Source: Siphonodentalium dalli
Lineage: Eukaryota > Mollusca > Scaphopoda > Gadilida > Siphonodentaliidae
Reading direction: 5' to 3'
NCBI GenBank assembly: GCA_032622095.1
Contig: CP136061.1
Coordinates: 234,916,944-234,980,943 of the forward strand
Length of the DNA: 64,000 nucleotides
Positions 11,515 through 23,886 of this stretch are shown piece by piece (the first letter of the stretch is position 1; the number at the start of each line of letters is the position of its first letter). The notes beneath the pieces are model-generated. The model was given only the letters and a program-made list of their open reading frames with translations. It ran no database searches and was not told the origin of the DNA. A program made the translations under genes and the position numbers.

Positions 11515-12199
11515 TATTGTCATTGACGGTCAGGCCCTTGTTGTAGCCATCGGTAAAGTCCGATTTGAATGGTTTCTTGTATCGAGAACTTGTTACCAAA
11601 GCGAAAACAGAAGGTGTTTTTGTTGTTGTTGCAAGGGGGTTCCCCCGAATATTGCAGAGTAGATTGTTCGGTAGACGGAACAGACATGAAAGGGTTAGAC
11701 AGCAGACTTATCATTCATTCAATTGATGCCAGTATGGGGTGCAATCTGAAACAAGTTATTGTGGTAAGTAGGGACGTCGATGTTCTAGTGTTATTGCTAG
11801 GTTACCTAAACAAATTCCCTGCAGATTGTGATGTGTTCATGATGACTGGAATTTCCAAAAGCCCTAAAATTTTACCCATCACGGATGTTGCCACCCAAAT
11901 ACCGAGCGACGCTCTGAACTATATTCTTGCGCTTCATGCTTTAACGGTGTGCGATTCAACTTCGTTCATAGAGGGGGTGTTTAAACGATCCGCATTGAAG
12001 ATTTACCTGGAATGTTGTGAAATCTTGAAGGGTATATGTAATATAGCAATATCCACTGAAACAATTGAAAGTGCTGAACATTTTGTATGCAAGTTGTATA
12101 GAAGTTTCCGATGCAAAACTCAACAATGCAAGATTCAGGATGTTCCCTCGGACTGGATCTCTTGAAAAGCTTCCACCAACTAGTGACTCATTTCATTAC
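11515..12199 (+). pseudogene. FEN/XPG-like nuclease-type ORF, right copy, 5' and central part
   Basis: Plus-strand mirror copy of the left pseudogene. IDGQALVVAIGK occurs at about 11524-11557, then about 220 bases present in the left copy are missing, and the frame resumes at the LLSDNKSDLNGFL equivalent. The best block (11680-12130) reads LIIHSIDASMGCNLKQVIVV, VDVLVLLLGYL and a CDSTSF segment, in which the Gly of the GCD motif is replaced by Val. The copy stops abruptly at ATTAC (12195-12199); its continuation is at 21848. Head-to-head with the left copy, so the two form an imperfect palindrome centred near 11.3-11.5 kb. Confidence 0.65.
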
Positions 12200-13706
12200 T
12201 ACTGTTTGAGAACTTCTTGATCGCGGCCGGGTTGTGGGTGGGTTTTCTTTTGGGTAATGGTCGGGGGTGCTGCCTGTTGCCATTCATCGGAAGGCTCTCA
12301 GTGAGAGCATTCCGATGGATGGCGGCGGGCCGCATTTCCGACTGGATCCTGAGAAGTTGCCCGTGATTCTGCTGCGGTTGTGGGGTTGGTTGGCTGGAGC
12401 ATTGCTGTATCTGAGATACATGTGTGTATATTATTTAAATGTATTTCTAACCTACACACTGGTAATGCATTAGCATCTGAAGATTGTCTAAACCTTTTTA
12501 TACACACACTTATAAGTCACTGTCATGGAAAATTTTATTTTTATCAAAGATGGAGAAGACCATTCACTTAATTTAATAATAGTAACGCATCATGTGTATA
12601 ACCATGGTCATGCTATTTATTATCAACTTAATTGAGGTACATGCAACAGTGGCACTGCTTTGAATACATCTTCTCAAACTACTTCATTAAGTCTTGCTCT
12701 CAAAAATATTGTGTGTAAATAATAATCATGAGTCGAGACTGTAATATGAAGGTGAAAATAATACTTGCTAGTACCAGTACTTACTTTCTTATTCTGATTA
12801 TACTTACTACCGCTATTCTCAATCTCACTTACAATGTACATATATACTGGTGTGCGCATATGTGTATGCATGTATGTTTGCGCACATGCACAATATATAC
12901 AGAGTATATAAATCTGCAGATGCATGTGTGTATGTATGCATGTATGTATATGTATGTGTGTATACATGTATATATGTGTGTATATATGTGCATGTCTATG
13001 CGTACATATATTATTATTGATTATTAATTAATTATTAATTAAGCACGGACACTTAATTATTCTTTTCTAAATTTCATATCACACCAGCGGCTATTTCGAT
13101 AAATTCAACAATATTTAATTCAATCCTCGCTACACTCGGTGCGTCTTCTTGGTCGTGGGTGGTGGTTCGGAGGGGAATGTGTCGATTGTCCAGATTGAAC
13201 GCATTTAATGTTCAGGACTCTCCAGCGATATAATATGTCGTTTGAAGGTCTAGAAATTTAAATATTATACACTTTAGCGACCGGTGAACGTTATATTATG
13301 TAATTATATCCTGTCTGACCTGGATGTTTAAGTTACCCAGGCAAGTACGATGCAAGTATAAAGCTCCTTATATGTAAGCCTAATTCCCGCGATAAATGTT
13401 CGTACTCTCACCTCACGGAACCACCATCCGCCAAAGAGACGCACCCCAACATATATTATATATATAGATATTCATATAAGCATATCCCGATTGAGTTGTC
13501 TCATTCATATATATGTTCTGCACACCAATTAGCGTGTGTAATTTTTCTATTATTTCTGCACATCTATTCATTTCTTCCTCTATCTGCACAAATTGCACAA
13601 TTGCGGCTATGTGTCTGTGGCCTCGCGGCGGGATAAAACTCATACAGAAGTCCCTCTTATAATTAAATCGTTGAACACAATCTCCCATGGGAGTTGATTT
13701 AAATAC
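12200..13706. other. Segment upstream of the LINE ORF
   Basis: No coding region recognised. Contains a GC-richer patch near 12220-12400 and a (TGTA/TATG)n microsatellite at 12840-13015 that produces spurious ORFs on both strands. 13080-13706 may be the LINE 5' untranslated region. Confidence 0.4.
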
Positions 13707-16700
13707 GTGGAGAATTTCAATAGGGACTTTCCAGTTTTCTTCACTTATCGGTCTCCCGAAAAGAACGCAGTCGCCTCCAAAATTCCGACAATCAAGCTCC
13801 CGTTTGGAATTAGCGCCATCAGACTTATTTTACTTTTGACATTACTTCTCGTACGCAGTGGTTCCTTAGAATTGAATCCTGGCCCTGGTAATAATGGTAA
13901 TAATATTGATCGATCCCACGACGAACATCAAACACTCTCGATCTTTCACTTATTATTAGAAGTATCAGGCATAAACTACTGCGACTGGTCGACGAAATCG
14001 AAGATTACGACATCTTGTGTTTCACCGAAACCCATATTGATGCAGCATTTCCCAGCCATAATATACAACTTCGAGGATTCTCTGATCCTGAGAGATATGA
14101 CGGTTCGAGCCATGGATGAGGTATCGCAGTTTATTTTGCTGACCATCTAGTCTTTGAACGTATACCCTCCCTTGAATTCGATGATTCAATATTGTGGTTC
14201 AAGCTGACATCCAGGGCCTCCCGCTATCTATTGTGTGTCTCATACCGTTCTGATCAATTTTGTAATGATAAGTACTGGGAGTTGATGGATCAGTCCATAT
14301 CAAATGCATTTGACTTTAACATCCCCATGATACTAACTGGCGACTTCAACTCGAACGCACTAGACCCCTTATCAAAAATCAGAGAAACCATATCATTTTA
14401 TAGTCTGCGAAACGTCATTGAATCACCAACCAGAGTGACCTCGACAACTTCCACTCTACTAGATCCCATCATCGTGAACGACAATGTTACATGTCAATCC
14501 GAAGTGATTGACTTTGGAAGATCCATATCAGACCACTGCGCGGTCATTGGGTACTTAAAATATGACTCGGACTCTAATGTCCCCTTCCCCCGACTAGTTA
14601 GGAATTATGACAGAGGCAAATTCGATGAAGCTATAAAGCTCATTAATGATCCAGAGTGGTTGCACGCTATCGAAACAGCACCTGACATAGACTTGGCGAC
14701 TGATATTTTTACCACCCAATTTCTCGAAATTATGGACCAAACTGTTCCACAATCAAAAGTTTTAATAAGACCTAAAGACAAACATTGGTTCACTTCAGAA
14801 TTGAGAACGATGATTCGGAAAAGAGATAGACTGCGTAAAATTGCTTTGAAATCAAAAAAAGAAACTGACTTGTCCAAATTCAAAAAAGCTCGAAATACTG
14901 TCAATAATATGAAAAAATATGCCAGAGCCCGTTATGAACAAACACTACAAAAAAATGTCCGTGAACACCCTTCCTCAAAATATTTCTGGCACTGTATAAA
15001 GGATATTATGCAAACTAAGCATAAGGGCGCTATCCCCCCTCTAACTAATGACAAAGGAAACTTAGTATTTGATGATCACACCAAAGCGACAATGCTCAAC
15101 GGTGCGTTCATCTCAAATTCAGAACTCGACGATTGGTCGTGCAGTTTACCGACATTCACCCAGAAATGTAGTAACACAGTAACAGACATTGAAATCACTA
15201 TCGATGATATTATTTCTGCTATTGGGACCCTGAAACCTAATAAAGCATCTGGCCACGATGGAATTACTGTTAAAATGATCCAATACACAACCCCAGCTAT
15301 CGCCACCCCCCTTAAAGCGTTATTTGAAAAATCGCTTGAACTTTGTGCATTCCCAACACAATGGAAGCTAGCAAATGTTATCCCTATATACAAGAAAAAT
15401 GACAAATCAAGCTGTAAAAACTACCGCCCAATATCCTTACTCCCGTGCCTTAGCAAGATCTTAGAGAAAATTGTACTAAAATACTTAATGGTCCACTTTT
15501 CAAATAATAATATACTATATCAATACCAATCTGGGTTTGTTCCTGGACATAGCACAACTTTCCAGTTACTCGAGATATACCACACCCTGTGCCAGGCCCT
15601 CGATGAGAAGTCATATACGTCGGCAATTGTTTGCGATATTTCCAAAGCATTTGAGAGAGTCTGGCACAGGGGGTTGTTATTCAAACTGGAACAATTCGGA
15701 GTAGCCGGAAATGTCCACAGTTGGTTGAATAGCTATCTCTGTAACAGATCACAACGCGTCCTAGTTGGTAAATCTTTCTCGGATTATCGTAGTATCCCAG
15801 CAGGAGTCCCCCAGGGCTCAATACTTGGACCTTTTTTATTTTTGACGTATATAAACGACCTAGCAACGACAATACATTCCCTAACTCGCATGTACGCAGA
15901 TGATACTTGCTTTTTCAGTGTCCAACCTTCACTTGATGACTGTACACGCGAACTTTTTGAAGATCTGGATAGAGTTTCTTGTTGGTCAAAACAATGGTTG
16001 GTTACTTTCAATGCAGACAAAACAAAATCAATGGTGTTCTCACTTACTCCCTCGACAGATTCTTTGGATCTCGAACTTGGTGATAACGAAATAGAGCAAG
16101 TTGACTGTCATAAACATCTTGGAGTATCTATACAATCGAACCTTCATTGGGACACCCATATAAATGAAATTTGTAGCCGAGTGTCAACCAGACTGTCACA
16201 ACTGAGGAGAATAAAATTTCTTGTAAATAACCAACCCTCGAGATAATGTTCAAAACTTACGTACTTCCTATAATGGAGTACGGAGATGTTGTTTGGGATA
16301 ATGCACCCGATTGCCTCCTCCGGAAACTCGACCGCCTATACACAGACGCTGGTAGAATAGTAAGTGGTCTCACGCGTTCGGTGTCAGATGAAAAAGTCTT
16401 ATTTGAACTTGGATGGCCCCCATTAAGCGAAAGACGAAACCTCCATAAAATGCACACCTGGAACAAAATAATTACTCATCATGTCCCTTCCTACCTCACC
16501 AATTTATTACCAACTACCGTCGCTGAAGCATCTCGATACCCCATCAGAAACCCCTTGCGATACATAAACTACTTTACGAACACGACTCATTTCAAATCGA
16601 GTTTCGTCCCATCCATGATAGCTGAATGGAATCTATCATGTAAAACTACTACCGATAAAAAAAAAGTGGTTGACCCTTCTTCAGAACCAAGTAAAGACGA

Positions 16701-16939
16701 AATCATAAGTAACATGTATAGAACATTCTGTAATAAAGAACTGACTTTGAAACCCCCACCATATTTCAATACAGGTCAAAGGAGATTAAATATTTTGCAC
16801 TGTAGACTTAGAAATAACTGTAGCGACCTAAACTTTGATAAATATGAAAACTACATCTCAGCTCATTCAAATTGTACTTGTGGTAATTCATGTGAAGACG
16901 CAAACCATTTTTTCTTCAGTTGTCCTCTGTACGCAGTAG
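13707..16939 (+). pseudogene. Non-LTR retrotransposon (CR1/L2-like) ORF2, interrupted
   Basis: Apurinic endonuclease then reverse transcriptase. The endonuclease shows the FTETH glutamate (near 14020), GDFNSN (near 14340) and SDHCAV (near 14530). The RT shows NKASGHDGI, YRPISLLPCLSKILEK, FVPGHSTT, GVPQGSILGPFLF and MYADDT (15889-15906). A C-terminal Cys/His finger CTCGNSC…H…C lies near 16875-16920. The APE endonuclease plus this RT style place it in the CR1/L2/Jockey group; clade is not certain. It is dead: a frameshift near 13955, a TGA at about 14119, another frameshift near 16240, and the foldback element inserted at 16939. Its last 55 codons lie at 21338-21504. The ATG at 13707 is chosen because it precedes a 2A-like peptide. 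Confidence 0.85.
13827..13886 (+). other. 2A-like ribosome-skipping peptide in the LINE
   Basis: Residues 41-60 from the 13707 ATG read a leucine-rich stretch followed by SGSLELNPGP. 2A peptides have D-V/I-E-x-N-P-G-P and cause co-translational separation before the last proline. Similar N-terminal 2A sequences are known in invertebrate CR1/L2-type LINEs. Here the usual Asp is Ser, which may weaken activity. Confidence 0.65.
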
Positions 16940-19900
16940 TAGTCTGGTCGATAAACTCAAATTTTAGGGTCAACCTAGAAAAAATTCGGACAAAGTTGGT
17001 TTTTATACCATTTTGAAGAGGAAGCTCTCCTCTATAACATATCCAAAATCCGCTAAAATCCGCTTTGAGCATTTTTTGTAATTCAAGATGGCGTCCAAGA
17101 TGGCTGCCATTTTCCTATAAGTCAGCTTGATGCAATTATAGTGAGAACATCTTGTCACATGTATACATTTTTGTGAAGCTAAGACATAACGCCACCTTTA
17201 TTTGCCAAAATTGGAAGTCCCCGTCCAAGATGGCCGCCAAAATGGCGACCGGAAGTGGAATGTTTAAGTTGTTTTACTAATATCTTTAAGATAAGTTTCT
17301 GTGGGTTGGAACTGGATGAGAATTGTGACTTTATTTTGTATTTAGCATGTTAAATGACCATTGGAGCAATGAAATATGCTGTTCGTGGAGTCCATACTCC
17401 TTCCGATCACTCAAAAATTCAATTTTACAAAACGCGGTATAACATTTCACAAAAGATCCCCATTAGGATTCTAGTCATATTTCATCAAGAAGTGGGAAGA
17501 ACTGTGCAATGTAAGTGATGCATTCTATATCTAATTGATATTCGAACTCAATGGTACTAAAATTGTCACTTTGGCTCAAAATGGCTGCCAAAATGGCCGC
17601 CAAATTATGGAAAATGGTAATTATTATCCCAGCGTGCCATGCAACCGCTTACAAGTTGTGGTGATGCACACAATTGATTATTCTGTCTTATATACATTGA
17701 ATACCAACATTTCTTATGCACCTTGATTAATTTTTACTATTTACTATTCTGAAATTACCAGAATTATGGGATTTTTCTATCACAAACAGCATCAAACTTG
17801 GCAAAAAATAACTTTTCATGTTTGGACCATTTTTTTCAAGTAAAATGGAACTATCTTTGGTATCAAAGTTTCTTTTATTTTGATATGCATTAAATGTGTC
17901 AAATTGTGGCGTTTTAGACAATATTACTCAAGATGACTTACAAAATGGCAACCAAATTTGGTAAAAAGTTTATATTCCGAACATTATTCTCTGCTGTTCC
18001 GAAATGGTAGTAAATTGTGACTCACTTGGTTATTAACCATGCTACTTAATCAACTGACAACTAAATTTTATATTCTGGTTGTCCCAGCACCTTATGAGGC
18101 ACGACAAATTCAGTTTAAGGGATGCAGTATGGATTTTGCCGAACACCTCTTTATGGATTCTGTCCATGTTTTTTAACGGAAACGGACAGAATGTTGAAAC
18201 TGAACTGAAAGGGGTCATATTATGTGGCTACTCTGGCTCATTTGCATCAAAATTGATTAACTTATAAACTATTGTCAGGAAAACCGTTTTCTTCACATTG
18301 CATATAAAACGCAATTAATGTGGATATTACCTCTATCGATAAGCATATCGTTGAGTTATTGTGGAAAGCGATAGTCACACATGTGCACCAGTACAAATCA
18401 CACATGAGCATGCAGTCACTCCATATATACATGGACACCACATAAATGGTCATGTGCCACTCGCTGTGTAGACATACACATCACACATTGCCATACAGCC
18501 ACAATTGGGTTTATCCATACACCAAAGCATGACCCTATAGCCGTGAATAACCATGCAGACACACCAGGTATACTCCTACACCTCACACGACCTGTATACA
18601 TATTCACTACATACATGAACACAAAGTAACCTCTTGTATACATATTCGCCTCACCATAGGCCATACAGTAACGCCATGTATATTTATTTGCCACATGCAT
18701 AGCTATATAACCGCTAAAGATATACATATACACCACACCGATGACCATACAGTCACTCCTGGTATACATGTTCGTTACATCCATGATCATACATCTCTTC
18801 TTGTATACCTATTTGCCTCACCCGTGGTCGTACAGTCTCACGCCATGTATATGTATATATATATATATATATATATCTATATATATATATTTGCGACACC
18901 CGTGGCCATATAGCCACTCAAGATATACATATACACCCAACCCAAAACCATAGAGTCACTCCATGTATATACATATAGACCTCACCAATGGCCTTAGATC
19001 CCTTCTAGATGTAGCAATGTCCCGTATCGCGCACACGGCCATTCATACACTCCAGACTTGCATATACACCTGACCCATGACAATTCAGCCTCTCGCTGTA
19101 TACGCATAAACCACATTCGTGATCATAGTCACACATTGTATATCAATTCACCCCACCATTAATTTGTGCCATACTGTCAATCCCTATATACATATTGTCC
19201 GTGGCCATATAGTCACTCGTGATATACACATACACCTCACCCATGACACAGCGTCACTCCAGGTGTATATATATACCTCATCATTGGCCATTCAGCCCTT
19301 CTAGATATACCAATACCCCACACACACGGCCATTCGTACACTTCAGACTTGCATATACAGCTCAACCGAGACAATTCAGCCACTCGCTGTATACATATAC
19401 ACCGTCTCCATGAGCATTCAGCTATTCACTGTATGCTTGTACACACGACCAATGACAATACAGTAGGCCCTACATATAAACATATACATCCCACCATCAG
19501 CATGAGGTCACTATCTATATACACTAGCCGCCAATGGCATCAAAGTGTACTCCATGTATGCATATACACTTCAACAATGACGTGCAGTCATTCCATGTAC
19601 ACATATACACATTGCCCATAACCATACAACCACATCCTATTTATACATACACCCATCCATTACCATACATCCAACATATGTATACATATACACCCACCCA
19701 TGACAATACAGCCACCCAATGTACACATGTACAGCCCACCCCTGATCACACAGTCACTCCATGTATACACCAAGGACAGTGTAGCTGCTCTTGTTATGCC
19801 CATACACCACTTCAATGACAAGACAGCCACTCACTGTAAACATGTTCACCTCACACATCACCATACAGCTACTCCTTATATACCTATACATCTCACCATG

Positions 19901-21334
19901 GGCACCCCATCCATGACCATATGGTCACACATTGTATAAATATTCACATCATCCATGAATACATTAACTCCATGTATACCTACTCACCTCGCCTATGACC
20001 ATACAGTCAACAGACATACACACTGTATTAAGTTGATTAATGTTGCTGCTAATGGGCCAGAATAGCCACATAATATGATCCCTCTCAGTTCCGTTTCAAC
20101 GTGCTGCCCATTTCCGTTCAAAAGCAAGAAAGTTTTTGGCAAAATCCATATTGCATTCCTCAAATGAACTTGTCATGCCTCGTAGGATACCGGGACAACC
20201 AGAATAGAACATTTAGTTGATTAAGTAGCATATGTGAGTCACAATTGATTATGTATACATATACACCACGTATATACACATATGCATATGTATATAATAA
20301 TGTTTACCAAATTTGGTTGCCATTTTGGAAGCCATCTTGAGTAATTCTGTCTAAAACACCTCAGTGTGACACATGTAACACATATCAAAACAATAAACAT
20401 ATTTGATACCAAACATGGTTTCATTTTACTTAAAAAAATGTCTCAAACCTGAACAGCGATTTTTTTGCCGATTTTGATATCAGGTTTGTGATTGAAAATT
20501 TCGAATATTTCTGGTAATTTCAGTGGTTAAAATAGTAACAAATACCCAAGGTGCATCAGAAATGTTAGTAGTCAAGCTATATAAGACAGAGTAGTCAATT
20601 GTGTGCATCAACACAACTTGTAAGCGGTTGCATGGCACGCTGGGATAATAACTACCATTTTCCATATTTTGACAGCCATTTTGGCAGCTATTTTGAGCCA
20701 AAGTGACAATTTTGGTACCATTGAGTTAAAATATCAATAAGATATAGAATGCATCACTTACATTGCACAGTTCTTCCCACTTCTTGATGAAATATGACTA
20801 GAATTCCAATGGGGATCTTTTGTGAAATGTTATCCCGCGTTTTGTAAAATCGAATTTTTGAATGATCGGAAGGGGTGTGGACCTCAAGAACAGCATATTC
20901 CATTGTTCCAATCGTCAGTTAACATGCTAAATACAAATTAAAGTCACAATTCTCAACCAGTTCCAAACCACAGAAACTTATCTTAAAGATATTAGTAAAA
21001 AAAAACTTTAAAATTCCACTTCCGGTCGCCATTGTGGCGGCCATCTTGGACGGGGAGTTCCTATTTTGGCACATAAAGGTGGCGTTATGTCTTAGCTTCA
21101 CAAAAATGTATACAGGTGTATACATATGACAAGATGTTCTCACTATAATTGCATCAAGCTGACTTATAGGAAAATGGCAGCCATCTTGGACGCCATCTTG
21201 AATTACAAAAAATGCTCAAAGCGGATTTTAGCGGATTTTGGATATGTTATAGAGGAGAGCTTCCTCTTCAAAATGGTATACAAACCAACTTAGTCGAAAT
21301 TTTTTCTAGGTCAAACCTTTTATCGACCAGACTA
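16940..21334. mobile_element. 4.4-kb foldback element nested in the LINE
   Basis: Both ends read TAGTCTGGTCGATA (the right end as its complement) and are flanked by the 3-bp duplication TAG (16937-16939 and 21335-21337). Removing the element restores the LINE frame. The arms are about 1.3 kb each (16940-18268 and 20030-21334), diverged by scattered changes and a 16-base deletion near the right end. The arms carry several AAGATGGCGGCC-type motifs. No transposase was found. The centre is a degenerate tandem array. Related inverted-repeat elements lie at 41965-43412 and 61571-62515. Confidence 0.85.
18375..20025 (+). repeat. Degenerate minisatellite core of the foldback element
   Basis: About 1.6 kb of irregular ~45-60-base units built on CCATACAGTCACTCCATGTA, TATACATATACACCTCACC and CATGACCA, including a TA-dinucleotide run at 18855-18890. 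The many short overlapping ORFs in it are artefacts of the repeat. Confidence 0.8.
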
Positions 21335-21337
21335 TAG

Positions 21338-21504
21338 CGCGAAATCGGATGTGGGCTCGTATGGATGAACTTAACGTGACTATTGTCTCCGAAAAAAGAT
21401 CTCCTGTTTGGTGTACAACACTACAGCGGAAAGCTAAATGCGCGCCTGTCCGAGACAGTACAATCATTTATCTCATCTACAGACCGTTTCGCTTAATCTC
21501 TTAA
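21338..21504 (+). pseudogene. Stranded 3' end of the LINE ORF2
   Basis: Reading on from CPLYAV at 16921-16938, the sequence after the right TAG continues in frame as RNRMWARMDELNVTIVSEKR and ends at TAA (21502-21504). This is the expected continuation after the C-terminal zinc-finger of such LINEs. Confidence 0.8.
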
Positions 21505-21842
21505 TCTAATAATTATCAGAATTTTCTCGTTATAGTTTCCCTTACCCCAATTCTGCGAGACCACAGCCACTCCAACAGCCACACTTAAACATTAACTTCT
21601 ACAATACACCTGAATTAAAACCATCTCCGATATTTGAATTTATTAGCAATTGAATGCCAGGGGAGAGGAGCTCCGATAAGTTCGGCAACTTGTGGTCCGA
21701 TCCTCTGTGCCTACACTCATACCATTATTGTTATATTTAATCTGTGTAATATATATTGTATATAGTGGGTCACAATAAATATGTTCAAATCAACAAACTA
21801 CCAGGTTTTAGTTTGGAAACAAGCAACCATTCCTGTGCAAAT
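21505..21842 (+). other. LINE 3' untranslated region
   Basis: Non-coding sequence after the LINE stop, with AATAAA at about 21775. The exact 3' terminus of the LINE between here and the ATTAC duplication at 21843 is not defined; no poly(A) or simple tail is evident. Confidence 0.5.
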
Positions 21843-21847
21843 ATTAC

Positions 21848-22060
21848 CGGATCCTTCGACAATGGGATGGAAAGAAGAAAATGGTTGATTAGATCCAACC
21901 ATGATGTCACTAGAACCCATTCCAAAGTCATGTCTCGAAATAATCAAATGTGGGTGCAATAAGGTGTGTGTAACAGCAAGGGGTACATGCAGACAATCAG
22001 AGTCACCATGCACACCACTCTACTCTGCAACTGTGGAACTGACTGCAATAATAAATAAGG
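21848..22060 (+). pseudogene. FEN/XPG-like nuclease-type ORF, right copy, 3' part
   Basis: Continuation of the copy cut at 12199. It matches the minus-strand 10127-10360 region closely (GSFDNGMERR…WLIRSN…TRTHSK.MSRNNQ) until a stop at about 21960, then degenerates into the shared 3' flank. RepA follows. Confidence 0.65.
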
Positions 22061-22441
22061 CTTTTATTTGACAATGTTTGGCTCTATGGTGGCAACTTGT
22101 GTCGCATTGGGTGTTGATGAACCAGTTTCATAATATTACTGATGATTTTTGAATTTTTAACTGATTATTATATCGGCCCTTTTGAATTGTCATTTTAGGT
22201 AAGAAATAATTATTTGTCGAGTTGCCAACATTGTTTTTTGAAATCAGATTACAAATTACATTTAGACACAACTGTCTAAACCATTTGAAGGATATATTTC
22301 ACTTTCTGCCATTTAAGACTGCAATAATTTAAGAAATTCGAGTTTTTTATTGTCATTTAAGGGCATAAAGTGGGTTAAATGTCAAACATGTTCACTTTAG
22401 ATTACCACATATGTTCTGTGTATAGTGGCTCTTGTCACAAT
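22061..22441 (+). repeat. RepA right arm, part 1
   Basis: Shared 3' flank of the pseudogene (22061-22160) followed by RepA in the orientation opposite to the left arm. It is cut at CTTGTCACAAT by the LTR element and resumes at 38074. Confidence 0.75.
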
Positions 22442-22896
22442 TGTGAGGTAATGACACATATATATAGTAGGTACAAGTCTTTATTATGTTGTGAATAAGA
22501 TATGCAGTGTGTACAAATATAATGATCAATAGTCGCCGCGAATTGGTGTCCCCGAATGGGTGATGCCTGGTGTGAATGATGCCTGGATATGATCTAGGTA
22601 TGAGATGAGTCTAGTGAAAGCATGATGTGATGGGATGTAGTTGTTTCTTATATACTATTTGGGATGCATATTAGATGAGGTGTTTGGCAATACACATCGG
22701 GATTGGTTCTTCCGTTATGGTCATCTCCCTTGACCATATCTGGGAGCCATCTTCATTGTGTGTATATCTTCGCTGAGAGTAAGACGTGTGAGGTTTCGAG
22801 AACCGAACACGAATATCTGAGTTTGGGGTTTTATATATTGGGACATTCGTATAGTTTGAATCAAGTTGTGAGATTATAATGGGTAGTTATCTCACA
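22442..22896 (-). repeat. 3' LTR
   Basis: 455 bp with TGTGAG/CTCACA ends. On the minus strand it contains a TATA box TATATAAG (22655-22648) and, about 170 bases downstream, AATAAA (22485-22480), the expected U3-R layout. Confidence 0.9.
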
Positions 22897-22911
22897 TATG
22901 TCCCCCACCCG
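22897..22911 (-). promoter_or_regulatory. Polypurine tract
   Basis: Immediately before the 3' LTR the minus strand reads GGGTGGGGGACATA. A purine-rich tract at this place primes plus-strand DNA synthesis during reverse transcription. Confidence 0.65.
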
Positions 22912-23886
22912 TGTAAGATTTTTAGCGCAGCGGAAAATCTTATGTAACATCAAAATTATGGACCTAACTGGGGTAATTGTGATCATGTAATGTGGATGAG
23001 GCTGAAATGAAGTATAATAACATTGATTGTGGTGAAGTTATGATTAATACATGTGGAACAAAGTTGTCTTAAAATGATGATATGCGATATTAAGTTGTCT
23101 TAAAATGATGATACGCAATATTATGAGATTATGAAATAAATGGTGGGAAAAGCATATATGGGTTGGTATATAAAATGATCGTGCAAGCAGTCATAATGCG
23201 TGCTATATTGATATGTAGGCTAAGGTATGATAATAGAATATAGAGATACAAGTATGAGAAGTAATGAATATAACAATACGGTAATAGTGCATGGTATGTT
23301 TTGTAAATGATGAACATTGGTGATGTATTATATAAATGCATGTTGTATTGTTAATAAAATCATGACGATATGTATACATTCGGTATTGTGGTAATGAGAG
23401 ACCAAATGTTTCTCATCTGCCGTCAATTGCACAGGGAATTGTTGAGAGCATGTGTCAGAGGTGAAATATTGTTTGGAGTGTGGTATATGAGACTTTGATT
23501 AATGCGTTTGTTGATAGTTGGCGAGATCCGTGACCAATGTTATTGAAGATAATCGGCGGTCAGTTGTCTAACTCTTGGGGTTGGCACGTGTCATATCTGC
23601 CGTTAATTGCTCAGGGAATTGTTGAGAGCATGGGTCAGAGGTGAAATATTGTTTGGAGTGTGGTATATGAGTCATTAATTAATGCATTTGTTGATAGATG
23701 GGGAGATCCGTGACCAATGTTATTGAAGATAATCGGCGGTCAGTTGTCTAACTCTTGGGGTTGGCACGTGTCATAATGGCGTTATTATATGCAGCTGACG
23801 TGGTATGCATGCAGTAACGATATTAGAATTAGTCTGTGGGTTTGTGCCCCTTATAGGAAAAAAAAATGGTATTATTGGGAAAATGA
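22912..23886. other. Non-coding tail between env and 3' LTR
   Basis: About 1 kb of AT-rich sequence without a credible ORF. Contains TTAAGTTGTCTTAAAATGATGATA repeated twice near 23060-23120 and the 180-bp duplication below. Confidence 0.6.
23415..23774. repeat. Tandem duplication, 2 x 180 bp
   Basis: 23415-23594 and 23595-23774 are near-identical (ATCTGCCGTYAATTGC at each start, TTGGCACGTGTCAT at each end), differing by about a dozen substitutions. Lies in the transcribed 3' region of the retroelement. Confidence 0.85.

Larger units (their letters stand above)
12200..21842. mobile_element. 9.6-kb composite insertion flanked by ATTAC
   Basis: The nuclease-like pseudogene is split here: the left copy reads straight through CATTTCATTACCGGATCC, whereas the right copy reads ATTAC at 12195-12199, then this block, then ATTAC at 21843-21847 followed by CGGATCC. 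The 5-bp duplication marks one insertion event. The block contains the LINE pseudogene and the foldback element nested in it. Whether 12200-13700 is the LINE 5' region or another element is unresolved. Confidence 0.65.

Noticed and set aside
12674-13027. Overlapping ORFs on both strands with Cys/Met/Tyr/His-rich products
   Set aside because: They translate a TGTATG microsatellite; composition is purely repeat-driven.
18416-19939. Many ORFs of 60-124 codons
   Set aside because: All lie in the minisatellite core of the foldback element and have no independent signal.
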